A stretch of 64,000 bases of DNA from Bombardia bombarda (lineage: Eukaryota > Ascomycota > Sordariomycetes > Sordariales > Lasiosphaeriaceae), in assembly GCA_030512295.1 (NCBI GenBank), contig JAULSR010000001.1, positions 2,294,001-2,358,000 on the forward strand, read 5' to 3'. Below are positions 32,412 to 43,707 of the stretch, one piece after another. The notes under the pieces are model-generated. The model was not told the origin of the DNA, made no database searches, and was given only the letters and a program-made list of their open reading frames with translations. Each line of letters opens with the position of its first letter. Position 1 is the stretch's first letter. The position numbers were made by a program, and so were the translations under genes.

Positions 32412-35381
32412 ATGGCGCCTTCTTTGAACACCCACTCTTCGTTCCAGCGGCCACGAACCGGCGACCGAGATGGCCGTCCGGCCACTCGCGACCAGGCCGA
32501 CAGCAACCTCATCATTCCGAGCCGTACCTCTTCGCTCCACTCCCGAATCACGCAGCCGATCCCGTCGACGCTCAGCAGCAAGCCCCAGCAGCGGACGCCA
32601 AAAACCTTGACTCACGCATATATGGTATGCGGTGTCGGTCGAGAGCCCTCGCAATGGGTCAAGGCTCCGGCGCCCGCCCAGGGCAAGATTGGCCACATGA
32701 AGGGCGCTGTTGGCCAATTCTGGCTCCCCGAGATCCTGGGAAGCAGCCCGAAGCTGGAGCAGGACAACGAAACCGCCAGAGCTATGCATTCTGCCATGAG
32801 GGTATGTCTTTGAAACGATGCTACCACACCAGGGCCCGGTACCGGCGCCATGATACTGACTGTTGTTTTTGCAGGCCTGCTTCCCCCACGATGTTGAGAT
32901 TTGCACCGGCCGAAGCCAGCCGCACTGTGTTCACCACGCCTTTGTCCTCCAGCAGGACTCGTCGCACACCCTCTATGGTATCTGCCTGCGCGTCTGGTCG
33001 CGCGCCGATGAGAAGAGGGCCGAGACGATCCGGGAGCTGAGGAAGAGGACCGAGACCGACTACTACGACAACCCCGACGAGCAGTACTGGATCCCGTACT
33101 GCCTGTCGTTTCTGTCTCGATATCCGCTCTACAACCTGCTGGGCGACTACCTTCGTGGCATGTGGATCCACTGGAACAAGGCTACCAACCTGTTCCACGC
33201 TGAAGAGGTGTCGCGGATCCTGAGCTTCCCCGCGCCCCGGCTGAACGACCTGGTCCGCATCGACATGAAGGATTACGCACTTTGCTATCAGTTCCCTTCA
33301 TCGCCCACCGGCTTCCAGAACTTTGCCATGTGGCCGCTTTTCTGCTGTCTGTCGATCCCCAACATTGTCGGAGTTATCGAGGCGGCCATCTCGCCCACGC
33401 GTCGCATCATTTTTGTCAGCCACTACCCTGCGATGCTGACCATGGCGGCTGAGACGGTTCGATTCTGCGTTCGCGTCTATGAGTGGAGCGGACTGTACGT
33501 CCCTGTTGTTCATGCCCGCCATGCCAAGGAGCTCGTACAAGAGCCGGGTCCGTATATTCTGGGCATCACGGCCGAGTGCCGATCCCTCTTTAACCCGCCG
33601 CAGGATGCGTTGGTCGTTGATCTGGACCGGAACTTTGTCCTGACCTCGAACCCGCCAACCGCGCTCAACGCGGGCCAACGCAATAAGTTTGTGTCCCGTC
33701 TTACGCAGTCCCTCAATGGCGATGTCGCTCCTTCTGGTGTTCCCCAGCACCTGCGTTCCGCATATGGCGGAGGGAAGCTCATCCCGGCTGGCCAAATCAT
33801 CGTTATGCGCGGTGAAGTTGAGTCGATCCAGGATCCCGAGTGGTGGAACCAGGATACAGTCATGGCTGTGATGGACCATGTTTGCGAAAAGATGGTAGGT
33901 TGGGCTCAAAAGATTAAAAGATTCTATCCAACTGCGATTACAAAGTTCTAATTATTTCTCGTGATGCTAGGGACGAAATACTGGATTGAAGGCTGTGTTT
34001 GGAGGGGCAGTTAAGAAGCCGCTGATGACAAAGGTTTCAATGAGACACCTGAATGAGATTGTCCGTGAGCGGAATCAGTACTCGCGGGATGCTTTGGAGG
34101 CTTGGCAGGATTTCATCAACCTTAAGGGACGAATGGAGACGGAGCTCAGCAAGGTCACCAAGCGGAACAACTACTTGGTGGAGGAGCTCGAGAGCTGGAA
34201 ACAGCAGTTCCTCAAGTTCCAGGCCTTTGCCGAGACACTCACCAAGGAGACACAGGATCTCAAGGTCAAGATTGAGAACCACAAGCGCGAGAACCGTCGT
34301 CTGGGAGGTCTCATTGACCAACAGAAGGATGATAACGCTCGCTTGTCTGTTCGTCTGGCTGGTACCGAGAAGCAGCGTGATGATGCTCTGGAGGCCCTTG
34401 TTCTCCAGCAAGAAATTGCTGAGGAACTGGAGCGGGAACGCAAGAGGAACAAGAAGGAACTCACCGCTCTCCAGCAGACTAATGTCACTATTACCCGACA
34501 GCGGGATGAGGCTCGCCGCGTCGTACTGCACCTACGCAGCCTGATCTCTGGCCAGCATCATCATATGGAGCATCTTGTTAAGACCATTAATACTCCGGAT
34601 GAGTTGGTTGCAGAGATTGAGGCCGGCTACGGTGGCGAGGAGGAAGTCACGGAGAATGAAGGTAAGCTATTCGATCACATCATTTTACACCGAGGGACGC
34701 ACGATGCTGACCATATTGTGTATAGTGCCGCAAGAGGAGAGCCGTTTCATGAAGAATCTCTCACGCGCAAGCAGGCGCATCTCGGAGCAGACGTTTATCG
34801 ACGTCGCAGATCGCCATCTTAAGGACAAGACGGATGCGATCGCTCATATCATCCGCAACATTTCCGAGCAGTGCCAGGCGGCGGTTGAGGGTCTCCAGCT
34901 GGCGCAGGATGCCGAGTTCGGCTCGAGCGAGCCGCAGTCGCCGCGGCTTCAGGCTGCAAGGCTCGCGGCGAAGAACCGCCGGGGGAGTAATCTCTCCATT
35001 GCCCACAGCGAGGATGACGGACACTCCTCCGCCGCGACGTCCGAGGCCGGCGACGACAGCCTTCTCCACCCCGGAAGCGGCCGTGCCTCTACGATCCCAC
35101 CCACACCGGATCTCATTCCCAACCGCAGCAGCACTAGCATGTCTTTCGCTAGCACAGCAACGACGCCTGAGCGCTCCTCTCAGCAGTACCACATCGGACA
35201 CCACGACATCCCCACCAAGATCGTTGAGGACAACGAGGACGAGCTCGCCGGCGACGACGGTCGCTCCGACGAGAACGAGGCCAGCAACCCCATCCCCCAG
35301 GGCATCGTGGGTAAGCACGCCGAGAGCCTGATCCACAGGCCCTCGGGCGCGCGCATCAGTGCGCTTGGTAGCTCTCGCTAA
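32412..35381 (+). CDS. DENN-domain protein with C-terminal coiled coil
   Basis: Exons 32412-32801, 32875-33894, 33971-34661 and 34726-35381 give 918 aa. DENN proteins are mostly guanine nucleotide exchange factors for Rab GTPases. Exon 1 and early exon 2 hold the uDENN part (CFPHDVEI ... HHAFVLQQD ... LYGICLRVWSR). Exon 2 holds the cDENN core (YWIPYCLSFLSRYPLYNLLGDYLR, RRIIFVSHYPAML, YVPVVHA, DALVVDLDRN). Exon 3 (residues 471-700) is a long coiled coil with many Glu/Lys/Leu heptads. The C-terminal exon is Ser-rich and acidic, probably disordered. Introns are 73, 76 and 64 nt and all junctions keep frame. ATG 32412 has context CAAAATGG. The Rab target is not known. Confidence 0.93.
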
Positions 35382-35980
35382 ACAAAACAAAACAAAATCT
35401 CGAAAAAAGACAAGAAGAAAAAGAGGCGAGAGAAATGTTTAGGTGGGAAGTGGTTGGTTTTTATTGACGAGAGCGGTCTACAGTCTTTTTTCATTGATTC
35501 TTCTTTCTTTGTTCTCACTGGGGCATTTTTGATGTTTGTTTTATACCTTTTCCTTCTCCCATTATTCTGACTTGGTATTTTTTTTCCTTCCTGGCGACAA
35601 TAGGGTTTCACATGGTTTGGCTTTTGATTTTCACATTATTTGGCCTTTTTCTTTCCTCCTTTGATGGACGAGAAGGAAACCGAGCCAACACACACATACA
35701 TACATGCCTCCGTCTATCTTGGCGTTCTATTTTCCTTTTATTTTTTAAAGATTTGTTGCTGATTCTGCTTTGGCTTTGGCTTGTGTGTTTAGCACTGCCC
35801 CCACATTTTATATTCCCTTTATTCTCTCCCTTGCGTTTTATTCACATGACCCCTCAGTCCTATCTGCCTGGTTATTGTTCGTGTAAGAGAGAAAGCTAGC
35901 CAGGTGTGTTTCTTGGGAGAAAAATATGATAGGCGGTTGGTGGTAGTGGTAGTGGTGGCTGTTTGAGTTAACTGAACTGC

Positions 35981-36004
35981 AGCCAGCCAGCCAGCCAGCC
36001 AGCC
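35981..36004. repeat. (AGCC)6 microsatellite
   Basis: Six uninterrupted AGCC units downstream of the DENN gene. Confidence 0.85.
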
Positions 36005-36807
36005 TTTCTGGGTGGGGGGTTAATTTTTCGATTGCTGGGTTGTTATACTTGCTTTTGATAACAATACAGAAGTCGCTTTTTGATTGCAAGCTTTTGAGTG
36101 GGTTGGTGAACTGTGTTTGTGGCTTTGTATAATTGTGCAAAGGGGGGATTGGGTCTGTGGTTGGGGTTTGGTGATACTTCTGTGGCCGATGACCTACGTG
36201 GGAGGTATGTACAATACCAGTGATGATAAGAGTTTGTTGGTTTAGGATATCCCTTATTCAGGTGTCTCGAGGGTGCTTGCGTTCGACAATATGTATACCG
36301 TGGTACTGGGACTGCCTAGGTGCCTACTCCAGCTCAATATAGCTTCAGTACAACTTACCTAGATATCTATAGATGAAACTTCTAGGTTTCATGTTAAGAG
36401 TAGTTAAGGGAGCTTTTGTAGGCGAGCAATGAAGGTATTAGGGTGAAAGATGGGATTGGTGACATAAACGCAAACGACATGTTGAGAAATTGGACACATT
36501 GACCGTAAGTAACCTAGCTCCTTCGGCCGACTTCTAGTTTATCTCCTTCAGCAAACACAGATGAGGTAGCACATATCCGTGCAATGGTACAATCTTCCTT
36601 GGAATGCAGCGACGAAGCAGGAAGGAGGAGCGTAGCAGCAAGCAACTAAAAACTACCTCGGCATCCCCGCATCTTTGTCCTGGGGAAAAACGTGGGGAAG
36701 CTTCTTAGCAGGATCGTCCACTAGCACAAGAGGCTTTGCCATGTACGAGGACGGGTGCTACGACGGCAAGCTGCTCCTGCTGGAATGGGAGACTGACATT
36801 GCATGTG

Positions 36808-36817
36808 TATATATAAG
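36808..36817 (+). promoter_or_regulatory. TATA box of the thiolase gene
   Basis: TATATATAAG, a strong TATA consensus, about 220 bp upstream of the ATG at 37041. It suggests inducible expression, which would suit a lipid-catabolism gene; that is inference. Confidence 0.55.
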
Positions 36818-37040
36818 TCCAGGGCTCCTCCCCGCCTCCTTCATTGTTGGTTAATTCGTTTGATTGCTACATGGCACATTGCGGCCAGCTCGGGAATTTT
36901 CACATCGTGCTGTCTATCATCAATTAATCATTCATCTATATTCCGTCTGCTATTCTCGTATCATCACCTTCAGAGATACCATCTGGGATATCAACAACTA
37001 CTACACCACACTCAGTATCATTTTCACAAGACAAGCAACA

Positions 37041-38482
37041 ATGGCGCCAAAACAGCGACAGCCATGCTACGTGCTCGGCGTGGGCATGACCAAGTTCATC
37101 AAGCCGCGCGGCAAGGTCGACTACACGGAGCTGGGGTTCGAGGCGGGCATCAAGGCCATGCTGGACGCGCAGATATCCTACGACGACGTGGACCAGGGCG
37201 TGGCGTGCTACTGCTACGGCGACTCGACCTGCGGCCAGCGCGTCTTCTACCAGTTCGGCATGACGGGCATCCCCATCTACAACGTCAACAACAACTGCTC
37301 GACCGGCTCGACCGGCCTGGCCATGGGCCGCGATATCATCTCGTACGGCGGCGCCGACTGCATCCTCGTGGTCGGCTTCGAGAAGATGATGCCCGGCAGC
37401 CTGCAAAACTTCTTTACCGACCGGGAGAATCCCGTCGGCACCACGGGCAAGATGATGTTCGAGACGAGGGGCGCCACAAAGGCCCCCGGGGCGGCGCAGA
37501 TGTTTGGCAACGCCGGGAGGGAGTACATGGAGAAGTAAGTGTCCCACCCCTCTTGTTCCTTCAACACCAAACTAACAAACCCCCCAGATACGGCGCCACC
37601 GCCTTCGACTTCGCCGAGATCGCGCGCATCAACCACGTCCACTCGGTCAACAACCCCTACTCCCAATTCCAAGACGTCTACTCGCTCGAGCAGATCCTCG
37701 CCTCGCCCGAGATCCACGCGCCCCTCACCAAGCTGCAGTGCTGCCCCACCTCTGACGGCGGCGCCGCCGCCGTCCTCGTCTCGCAGTCCTTCCTCGACGC
37801 CCGCCCGCACCTCCTCCCCCAAGCCGTCCTCATCGCGGGCCAGCGCCTCGCCACCGACCTGCCCTCGCTCTTCTCCCGCAGCGCCATCGACCTCATGGGC
37901 CGCGAGATGACGCAAACCGCCGCGCGCGCCGCCATGGGCGAGGCCGGCGTCACGCCTGCCGACTTCGCCGTCTGCGAGCTGCACGACTGCTTCAGCGCCA
38001 ACGAGCTAGTCACCATCGACGCGCTCGGGCTCTCCGCTCCCGGCAAGGCACACGAGATGGTGAGGGCCGGCGATATCACGTATGGGGGGAAGCGGGGGCT
38101 GGTGATTAACCCTAGTGGCGGGCTGATTTCAAAGGGGCATCCGCTGGGGGCGACGGGCATCGCGCAGTGCGCGGAGCTGGTGTGGCATTTGCGGGGGTGG
38201 GCGAATAATCGGGCGGTTCCCGGGACGAAGTGGGCGCTGCAGCATAATTTGGGGCTGGGCGGCGCCGCGGTGGTGACGGTGTATCGGCGCGCCGATGGGA
38301 AGGAGGCGCCGGCGGGCGGGGTGGACTCGGCGAGTGTGGGGAGGGTGAATAAGCTGGGGTATAACCCGGCGGTCGAGGCGAAGGGGTTCACGGCGGAGCA
38401 GGCGAGGAGGGTGAGGAGTAGGGAGAAGGCGAGTGAGTGGGCGTTGCAGGATACGGAGAAGAAGGTCGAGGCGAGGTTTTGA
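37041..38482 (+). CDS. SCPx-type 3-ketoacyl-CoA thiolase, thiolase domain only
   Basis: Exons 37041-37534 and 37588-38482 give 462 aa. The 53-nt intron splits a Lys codon and has a CTAAC branch. The family (sterol carrier protein X thiolase) cleaves 3-ketoacyl-CoAs, including branched chains, usually in peroxisomes. Marks are YVLGVGMTKF at the start, the nucleophilic Cys86 in NNNCSTGSTGLAMG, the CELHDCFSANE motif, and GLISKGHPLGATGIAQ with the second catalytic His. The SCP2 sterol-carrier domain of animal SCPx is absent. The C-terminus is EARF, not a canonical PTS1 tripeptide, and no clear PTS2 is visible, so its location is uncertain. Introns, start and stop are well supported. Confidence 0.93.
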
Positions 38483-40377
38483 GTTGGGTATATAAGTTTG
38501 GTATTTTAGTCTATTTATATCTTTTGTTTTTTTTACGTTTAATAAATGCCCTAATTATATCATGTTGTTTGAACGGGGTTTAAATTGTCGCGATTGTTGA
38601 CATATAGCTGCCGCCCTCTTCCTTCTTTTTCTTTTTTTTTTTTACCTTAATGGCGATGATCATGCTGTTCAGGGGGTTGAAGAGCGTGAAATTGACTGAT
38701 AGACATGGTGAAAGGCATGGTTGGTGATGCAAGAAGCAAAGAGAAAGTTGGGGGTTCAGAATAACAAACACCAAGTGGACAGTGGAGAGTGGACCTTGCC
38801 GTCGATATCAAAAGGAAGGAGGCGAGGGAGGTTCCAGGAAGCTGGCAGGCCGGCTTGGCAAGAGCGCCCCTGCATCTGCACCGTATTTACCTAAGGGGAG
38901 GGCCTGTGCGCCTGCCTGTCTGGAGTTGTTCCACGAAGCTTCGACAGAGGGCGATCACACGCTGCCATCGACTGTTGTCCGTCGTCGTCGTCAGTAAGGA
39001 AAGTGCAATGGAAGACGGGGTGCTGATGTAACGCACTTGCACCAGCACAGCACAACGCCCTCTTTTCCCTTCATTCTTTCATTTCCTTCTTTCCTTCCAA
39101 ACCTCCAGCATCCTGTCTTCATTTTTCCACGTCCTGAAACCACACCACGCATCTACCGTTTTAACGAATTAACTATCGTGATATCTCATTGGCATTGGAA
39201 AAAGAATGAGTCGATCAAGTCAAAATAAAGAAAGGTATATTCTCGGTATTACGACGGTTTTTTTTTCATTCTGTTCCTGGTCGCCGTTACAACCACCACC
39301 TAGACTGTCTCTCATCCCCTTCCCCAAGACCATTTCCCCTCGCTCTCAGACTTTGCTTATTATTTTGCCCGGGTGCTTTACACGCTCGGCGCGTCGATCG
39401 TCTTTATGCCATGGCGCTCGTTTCAAAGCAACTCATCGCCCAATGAGAGAGCATACCAAGACAAGTGAATTGTTTCCTACCGCTAGATGGCGCATGAAAG
39501 AGAAAGTGAGAAGGAGTAAAAGTCTCCGTGCGCATTTACACGGGCTGTTGAGCCGGCTCTTGTTCTCGTCGCCTTCTCCGAGGCCCAGCTTGTCTCTGTC
39601 TTCCGTCGGTTGCTGTCCTTTCTTTTTTCTATTATTCCTCTTTCTCTCTCATCAACACAGTGTTTCTATGAGTTTGATGTGTTGAGGACAATTTTCCTTG
39701 TAATCGTCAGCACAAGTTGAACTCCTTCCCTACCGCTTTGATACGCATGTCTAGGCAGGTACCTATCACTCCACACGGCAGACATAAGTCTGCTCTTAAT
39801 AAACTGCCCAGTCTCGTACGACTCCCTTTTTGAGATACCCTCCGCTTGTCCCGTCTCCCACACGTGCTTCTCGGCGCCTTGCTCTTCCTTAAGGTACGCT
39901 AGAGGTGCAGTCTCAACGGGCTGCGACGGTAACATGTATGCATGCACGAGAGGCCAGGTTATCAGCTCTCCCCCACGCTTTCTTTCCCATCAACTTGGTC
40001 GCTTGGGGACTACGAGGTTTGGAAATGGGGGATCTGCTCGATTCACCCACAAATTTACCATCTGGCCCCCTTCCCCTATGGGAACCAGATATATATTCGT
40101 TCTGGCAAGAACTACTCCGTGGGTTTCGGAGTTCTCTGATCACCGTGCTGCTTTCCATCCATACTAGTTTAGCCGTGACAAGATTGTCCCAGCAGGCTCA
40201 CTCACCCTGCTGCCCCCATATCATGTCTCATTCTTTAACTCTTGTTTGAGCCCACACCCCACCCATCAGTCTTGCCGTTGTTGTCGTGTCGTTATACCTC
40301 CCGCCTTTTTCGTCTACGACCCGGCACAACCATGAGCGCTCGCCCGGTGTCGAGACTCTTCTAAAGCTCCATCAAGA
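38483..40377. other. Intergenic, thiolase to Pth11-like receptor
   Basis: 1.9 kb. An A/T-rich 3' part is followed by pyrimidine-rich stretches (39050-39110, 39590-39650). A 159-codon frame at 39206-39685 starts with ATG but is Ser/Leu/Arg-rich and has no family resemblance. No gene is supported. Confidence 0.45.
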
Positions 40378-41934
40378 ATGACTACTCCAACACCTTATCT
40401 CTCTGGAGGGCCGGTCCTTCTCTCCATATCGCTGGGCACGACAAGCCTTGCCTTTGCGACTACCTTTGTCCGCTTCTGTGTCCGCCATGGAATTAGCAAG
40501 CGGATTTACGCCGATGACTATGCGAGCCTGTTGGCTACGGTAAGCCCTTCTATACCTAGTGTTTACATGGTCGAAAAAAGAAGAAGAAGAAGGGGAAGGC
40601 ATATCTAACTCTACTCGGTCTGTACAGCTGGTGGCGTTGATAGCAACAATATTCGGTATCATCGAGAGCACGTCAATGGACCCTTCTCGCGCTTTGGAGT
40701 TCGACATACTGGGGCAGCCATGGTATCTCATGAGCGACACGCTGAGCAAGATATCGATCTCTCTCTTCTTTGTTGTCCTCCTAGGCAGGGCGCGGCAGTG
40801 GAGAATCCTGCTCGGTATCATCATTTTCCTCATGGCTGCCGTCAACCTCACATTTTCATTGACGGTGAATCTTCAATGTCGGCCGTTGGAGAAGCTGTGG
40901 AGGCCATCTGTAGATGGCGTGTGCTGGGACCCGAGTGTCCAGCTTAACTTTGGCTACTTTCAAGGCGGTCAGTTTTCTCCTGTCATACATAGTCAAGCAA
41001 GCAATCAGCTAATCGGACAATAACAGCCTTTTCTGTGTTTTCCTGGTTTTTTCTTGCCCTGTTTCCGGTTCTGATCGTTCGAGGTCTAAGGATTGACGGC
41101 AACGTAACGTGGCCGTTTTATGTGTCGTCCTCGCTGAGCTTTGCGTGCGTATTCTTACTCGCTACTATTTCCCATCAAATTGGAGTGAGATCTTGGCTAA
41201 CCAGACCAACAGATGCGGTATCTTTTCTATCGTGAGAACGGCTGAGACGTCTCAACTTGCCGGCGTGAGCGTCTACACCTACAACTCTTTCTGTGCTAGC
41301 ATCATGGCCAAGTAAGCGATCCCCAAAACCTCACCATATATAACCTCTATAAGCACCATCACTGACCATCGATACCATCAGCCTCGAGCAAAACATCGGC
41401 CTCATCGCCGCCAACGTCCTAACACTCGGCCCTCTCTTCTCCGCCGACGACGACTCACGCCACCCCCCACGTCAGCAAAACAGCAGAGCAGGCAGCAAAC
41501 GGACCATCACACGCGGGACTTCCTCCTCCTCGCGGGCAAGTTTCTCCCGTCGCCCCAACTCTTCCTCATCCAGCCACCACTCGCCATCAGAAGAAATCAA
41601 CATCAAACGTACCACACACCTCATCATCCAGGGCCCGCGGCGCATGAGCAGCCGCCTGAGTATGGACGGCGGCGGGATCCACGACGATGACAACGACTAC
41701 GATTGGTACGGGCTCGACTCAATAGACCTCGAGGCCGCTTGGCCCAGGGGCATCATCAAGACGGTGAGCGTCGAGGTGGTCGAGGAGCCTAACCCGGATC
41801 ACATCCCCGGCAGTGAGGCTGAGAATGCCAACAATGCTGCTGCTGCGGACCGTGAGAAGAGCGCAGCCGGCGCCGTCGTCGAGCAGGACTGGGAGGCTAT
41901 GTTAAGGGCCGGGCCGCCTGGTAATGTGCGGTGA
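40378..41934 (+). CDS. Pth11-like seven-transmembrane receptor (fungal rhodopsin fold), no CFEM
   Basis: Five exons, 40378-40539, 40628-40967, 41027-41144, 41213-41311 and 41382-41934, give 423 aa. Introns are 88, 59, 68 and 70 nt; all have CTAA or CTGAC-type branch points except the first, which is weaker. The N-terminal about 280 residues contain about seven hydrophobic helices. Family marks of the fungal rhodopsin-like domain include RFCVRHGISKRIYADDY after helix 1, LGRARQWRILLG, an LQCRPLEKLW...GVCWD loop with two Cys, and LEQNIGLIAANVLTLGPLF near the end of the last helix. The tail is Ser/Arg-rich then acidic and cytosolic. Such proteins include the Pth11 receptor of surface sensing in plant pathogens; the ligand here is unknown. 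No CFEM domain precedes helix 1. Confidence 0.88.
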
Positions 41935-43707
41935 AAGAATAACTCAACGCTTCTTTTCGTTTCGGCTGTTTTGTCTGGTGTTTATTGGTTTCGCGGCATA
42001 GCATCGGCGTGGTTATTAGACTGGGGAACCAAGTACTCTCTTGGGAGTTGGGAATATAGACTTGGCTGGGCGTGATGGGGAGGAGAAAAAAAGGACAGAA
42101 ACGTGATGGGCTCAACTACCTAAGAAGTAATCGGACTTTTATAGAAGGGACGGGGGCGTTCTGTTTTTTTTTTTCTTGTCTCCTTTATTGGGGTTTCTTT
42201 CCAACATCTCACTTCCCTCATGTCTGACTTTATTTCTTATATTCCTTATTATTTCCACTCCTTCTATATGGCCATCCACCCCTTTCTTAGTCCACGAATG
42301 AGTAGATGATCTAGGTTGACGGGTAGCTTACATGTTGAAGGGGGTTCTGATACTTTTTGATCATTGATAGAAGATACCCCGTGTATAGATATGATCGGTT
42401 TTTGATGATGGGTTTGGCCATTTGGTTTAGTGTCTTTGGTTTGGTGTTACTCGGGAAAGCCAGTGTGGTCTGGGAGAGAAATGATTTATTTTCTTAGCTA
42501 TCTTTTGGGTTTTGATTCATTTCTCTTTCCCTGTTCGGCCATATAAGGGTGGCTGGATGTAGCTGAACGAGGGTTTTCTCTTGAAACGAGTGATAGATTG
42601 ACTAGTACTGTTGGACTTTCATGATATTTTTTTTTTGATCTCCTTACCCAAACACGAGAAAATGACAAAAAGATGGATGAGCTCAAGACAAAAAAATTGA
42701 TGTTTGCACCACCAAGCCGGTGTATGTACATGAATAATAAGATCAGTCTTCATGACTAGCCGGATCAAAATATTACCTCCCTTTCTTCTCTATTACTGAC
42801 GTCTCCATAAAATGGAGAGCTCATTGCTAACCAGCTCAAAGCCTGCCGAATGCTTTGTTTGAAGTATGTATCTATGGGGTTCAAACAGGAGTGTCGTTGC
42901 CCCTCGTCAGTACCTGGGTACCTACCGCTGCCCCTTATACCCTCTTGACAGACATAAACTGTCATGCTTCACTTCACCGAAATATTTCCCTCCCAAAACC
43001 TTCTCAACTTATGCAAATGTGAATCATTCATCCCGCCATTATGTAATTAATATCACGGAAACGTGCAGTCAATCCCCCAAAACAGCATAGAGAGAGAAGC
43101 ATATGCAAGGTTACCTAAGATCACAGTTACATTACGACCAACATCATCCGAGGTGCCTAAAATTCTCAGACTGAGAGACCCAAGAAACAGCTTGAACAGC
43201 AAGCTGTTTCTTGGGTGTTTTTTTTTTTGTTATTTCTCTATCTACAGCCCTAATAGACATCATGGTGTGTTTGTCTTGTATTTTCGCTATTGCTCGCCCA
43301 AGATCAACTTCTTGAGTTGCACGAAAATGCTATGCCTTAAAGTGAACGCATGAGCGCTCGCCGGGGATGCCCCAATGCGGTCCGCTTTTTGCATCTATCC
43401 AGTAGTCTGCCTATTTCCCCCTATTCTCGGCATAGGTGCAAGCGAGCGCTTCAGCAATGCACCTCATGTCTCTCTTCAGCGCTGGCAGTCCTGCTTTGTT
43501 ACCTCTAACGAGATCGTGTGTAAATTGCCAGTGCTTTTCTTCATTTCGTTGCATCATCCCTTAACTCCTGACCGAACACCAGGCCACAAAGCTTTTTGCC
43601 TCCGCTGATAAATAAAAAAAAGAAGCCAGTCCCGAATCCAGAGTTATTGCGTATTCATACAAACGTGGCGAAATTATTGCCGTTCAAGTGGTCATGATAA
43701 AAGGGCG
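41935..43707. other. Convergent intergenic region, Pth11-like / SCD6
   Basis: 1.77 kb between converging 3' ends. It is A/T-rich with T runs near 42160 and 42630. It contains a strong hairpin with a T tract at 43178-43228, listed separately. No protein gene is supported. Confidence 0.5.
43178..43228. other. Perfect 16-bp inverted repeat followed by T tract
   Basis: Arms 43178-43193 and 43201-43216 are exact reverse complements (ACCCAAGAAACAGCTT), with a 7-nt loop. A run of about 11 T follows within a few bases on the + strand. Just upstream, TCTCAG-A-CTGAGA (about 43165-43177) is another small inverted repeat. It looks like an intrinsic terminator or the end of a short Pol III-type transcript, but no gene ending here is recognised. 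Confidence 0.6.

Larger units (their letters stand above)
35382..37040. other. Intergenic, DENN gene to thiolase
   Basis: 1.66 kb. The first about 500 bp are T-rich, as in a 3' UTR. A GCCA tetranucleotide repeat lies at 35981-36004. About 36180-36800 shows nothing coding. A TATA box lies at 36808-36817. No gene is seen. Confidence 0.5.

Noticed and set aside
36220..36232. GTGATGATA as a C box of a C/D snoRNA
   Set aside because: No matching D box (CTGA) or terminal stem in the following 100 nt.
39206..39685. 159-codon plus-strand frame beginning with ATG
   Set aside because: Composition is Ser/Arg/Leu/Phe biased from pyrimidine-rich DNA; no motif, intron or neighbour evidence.
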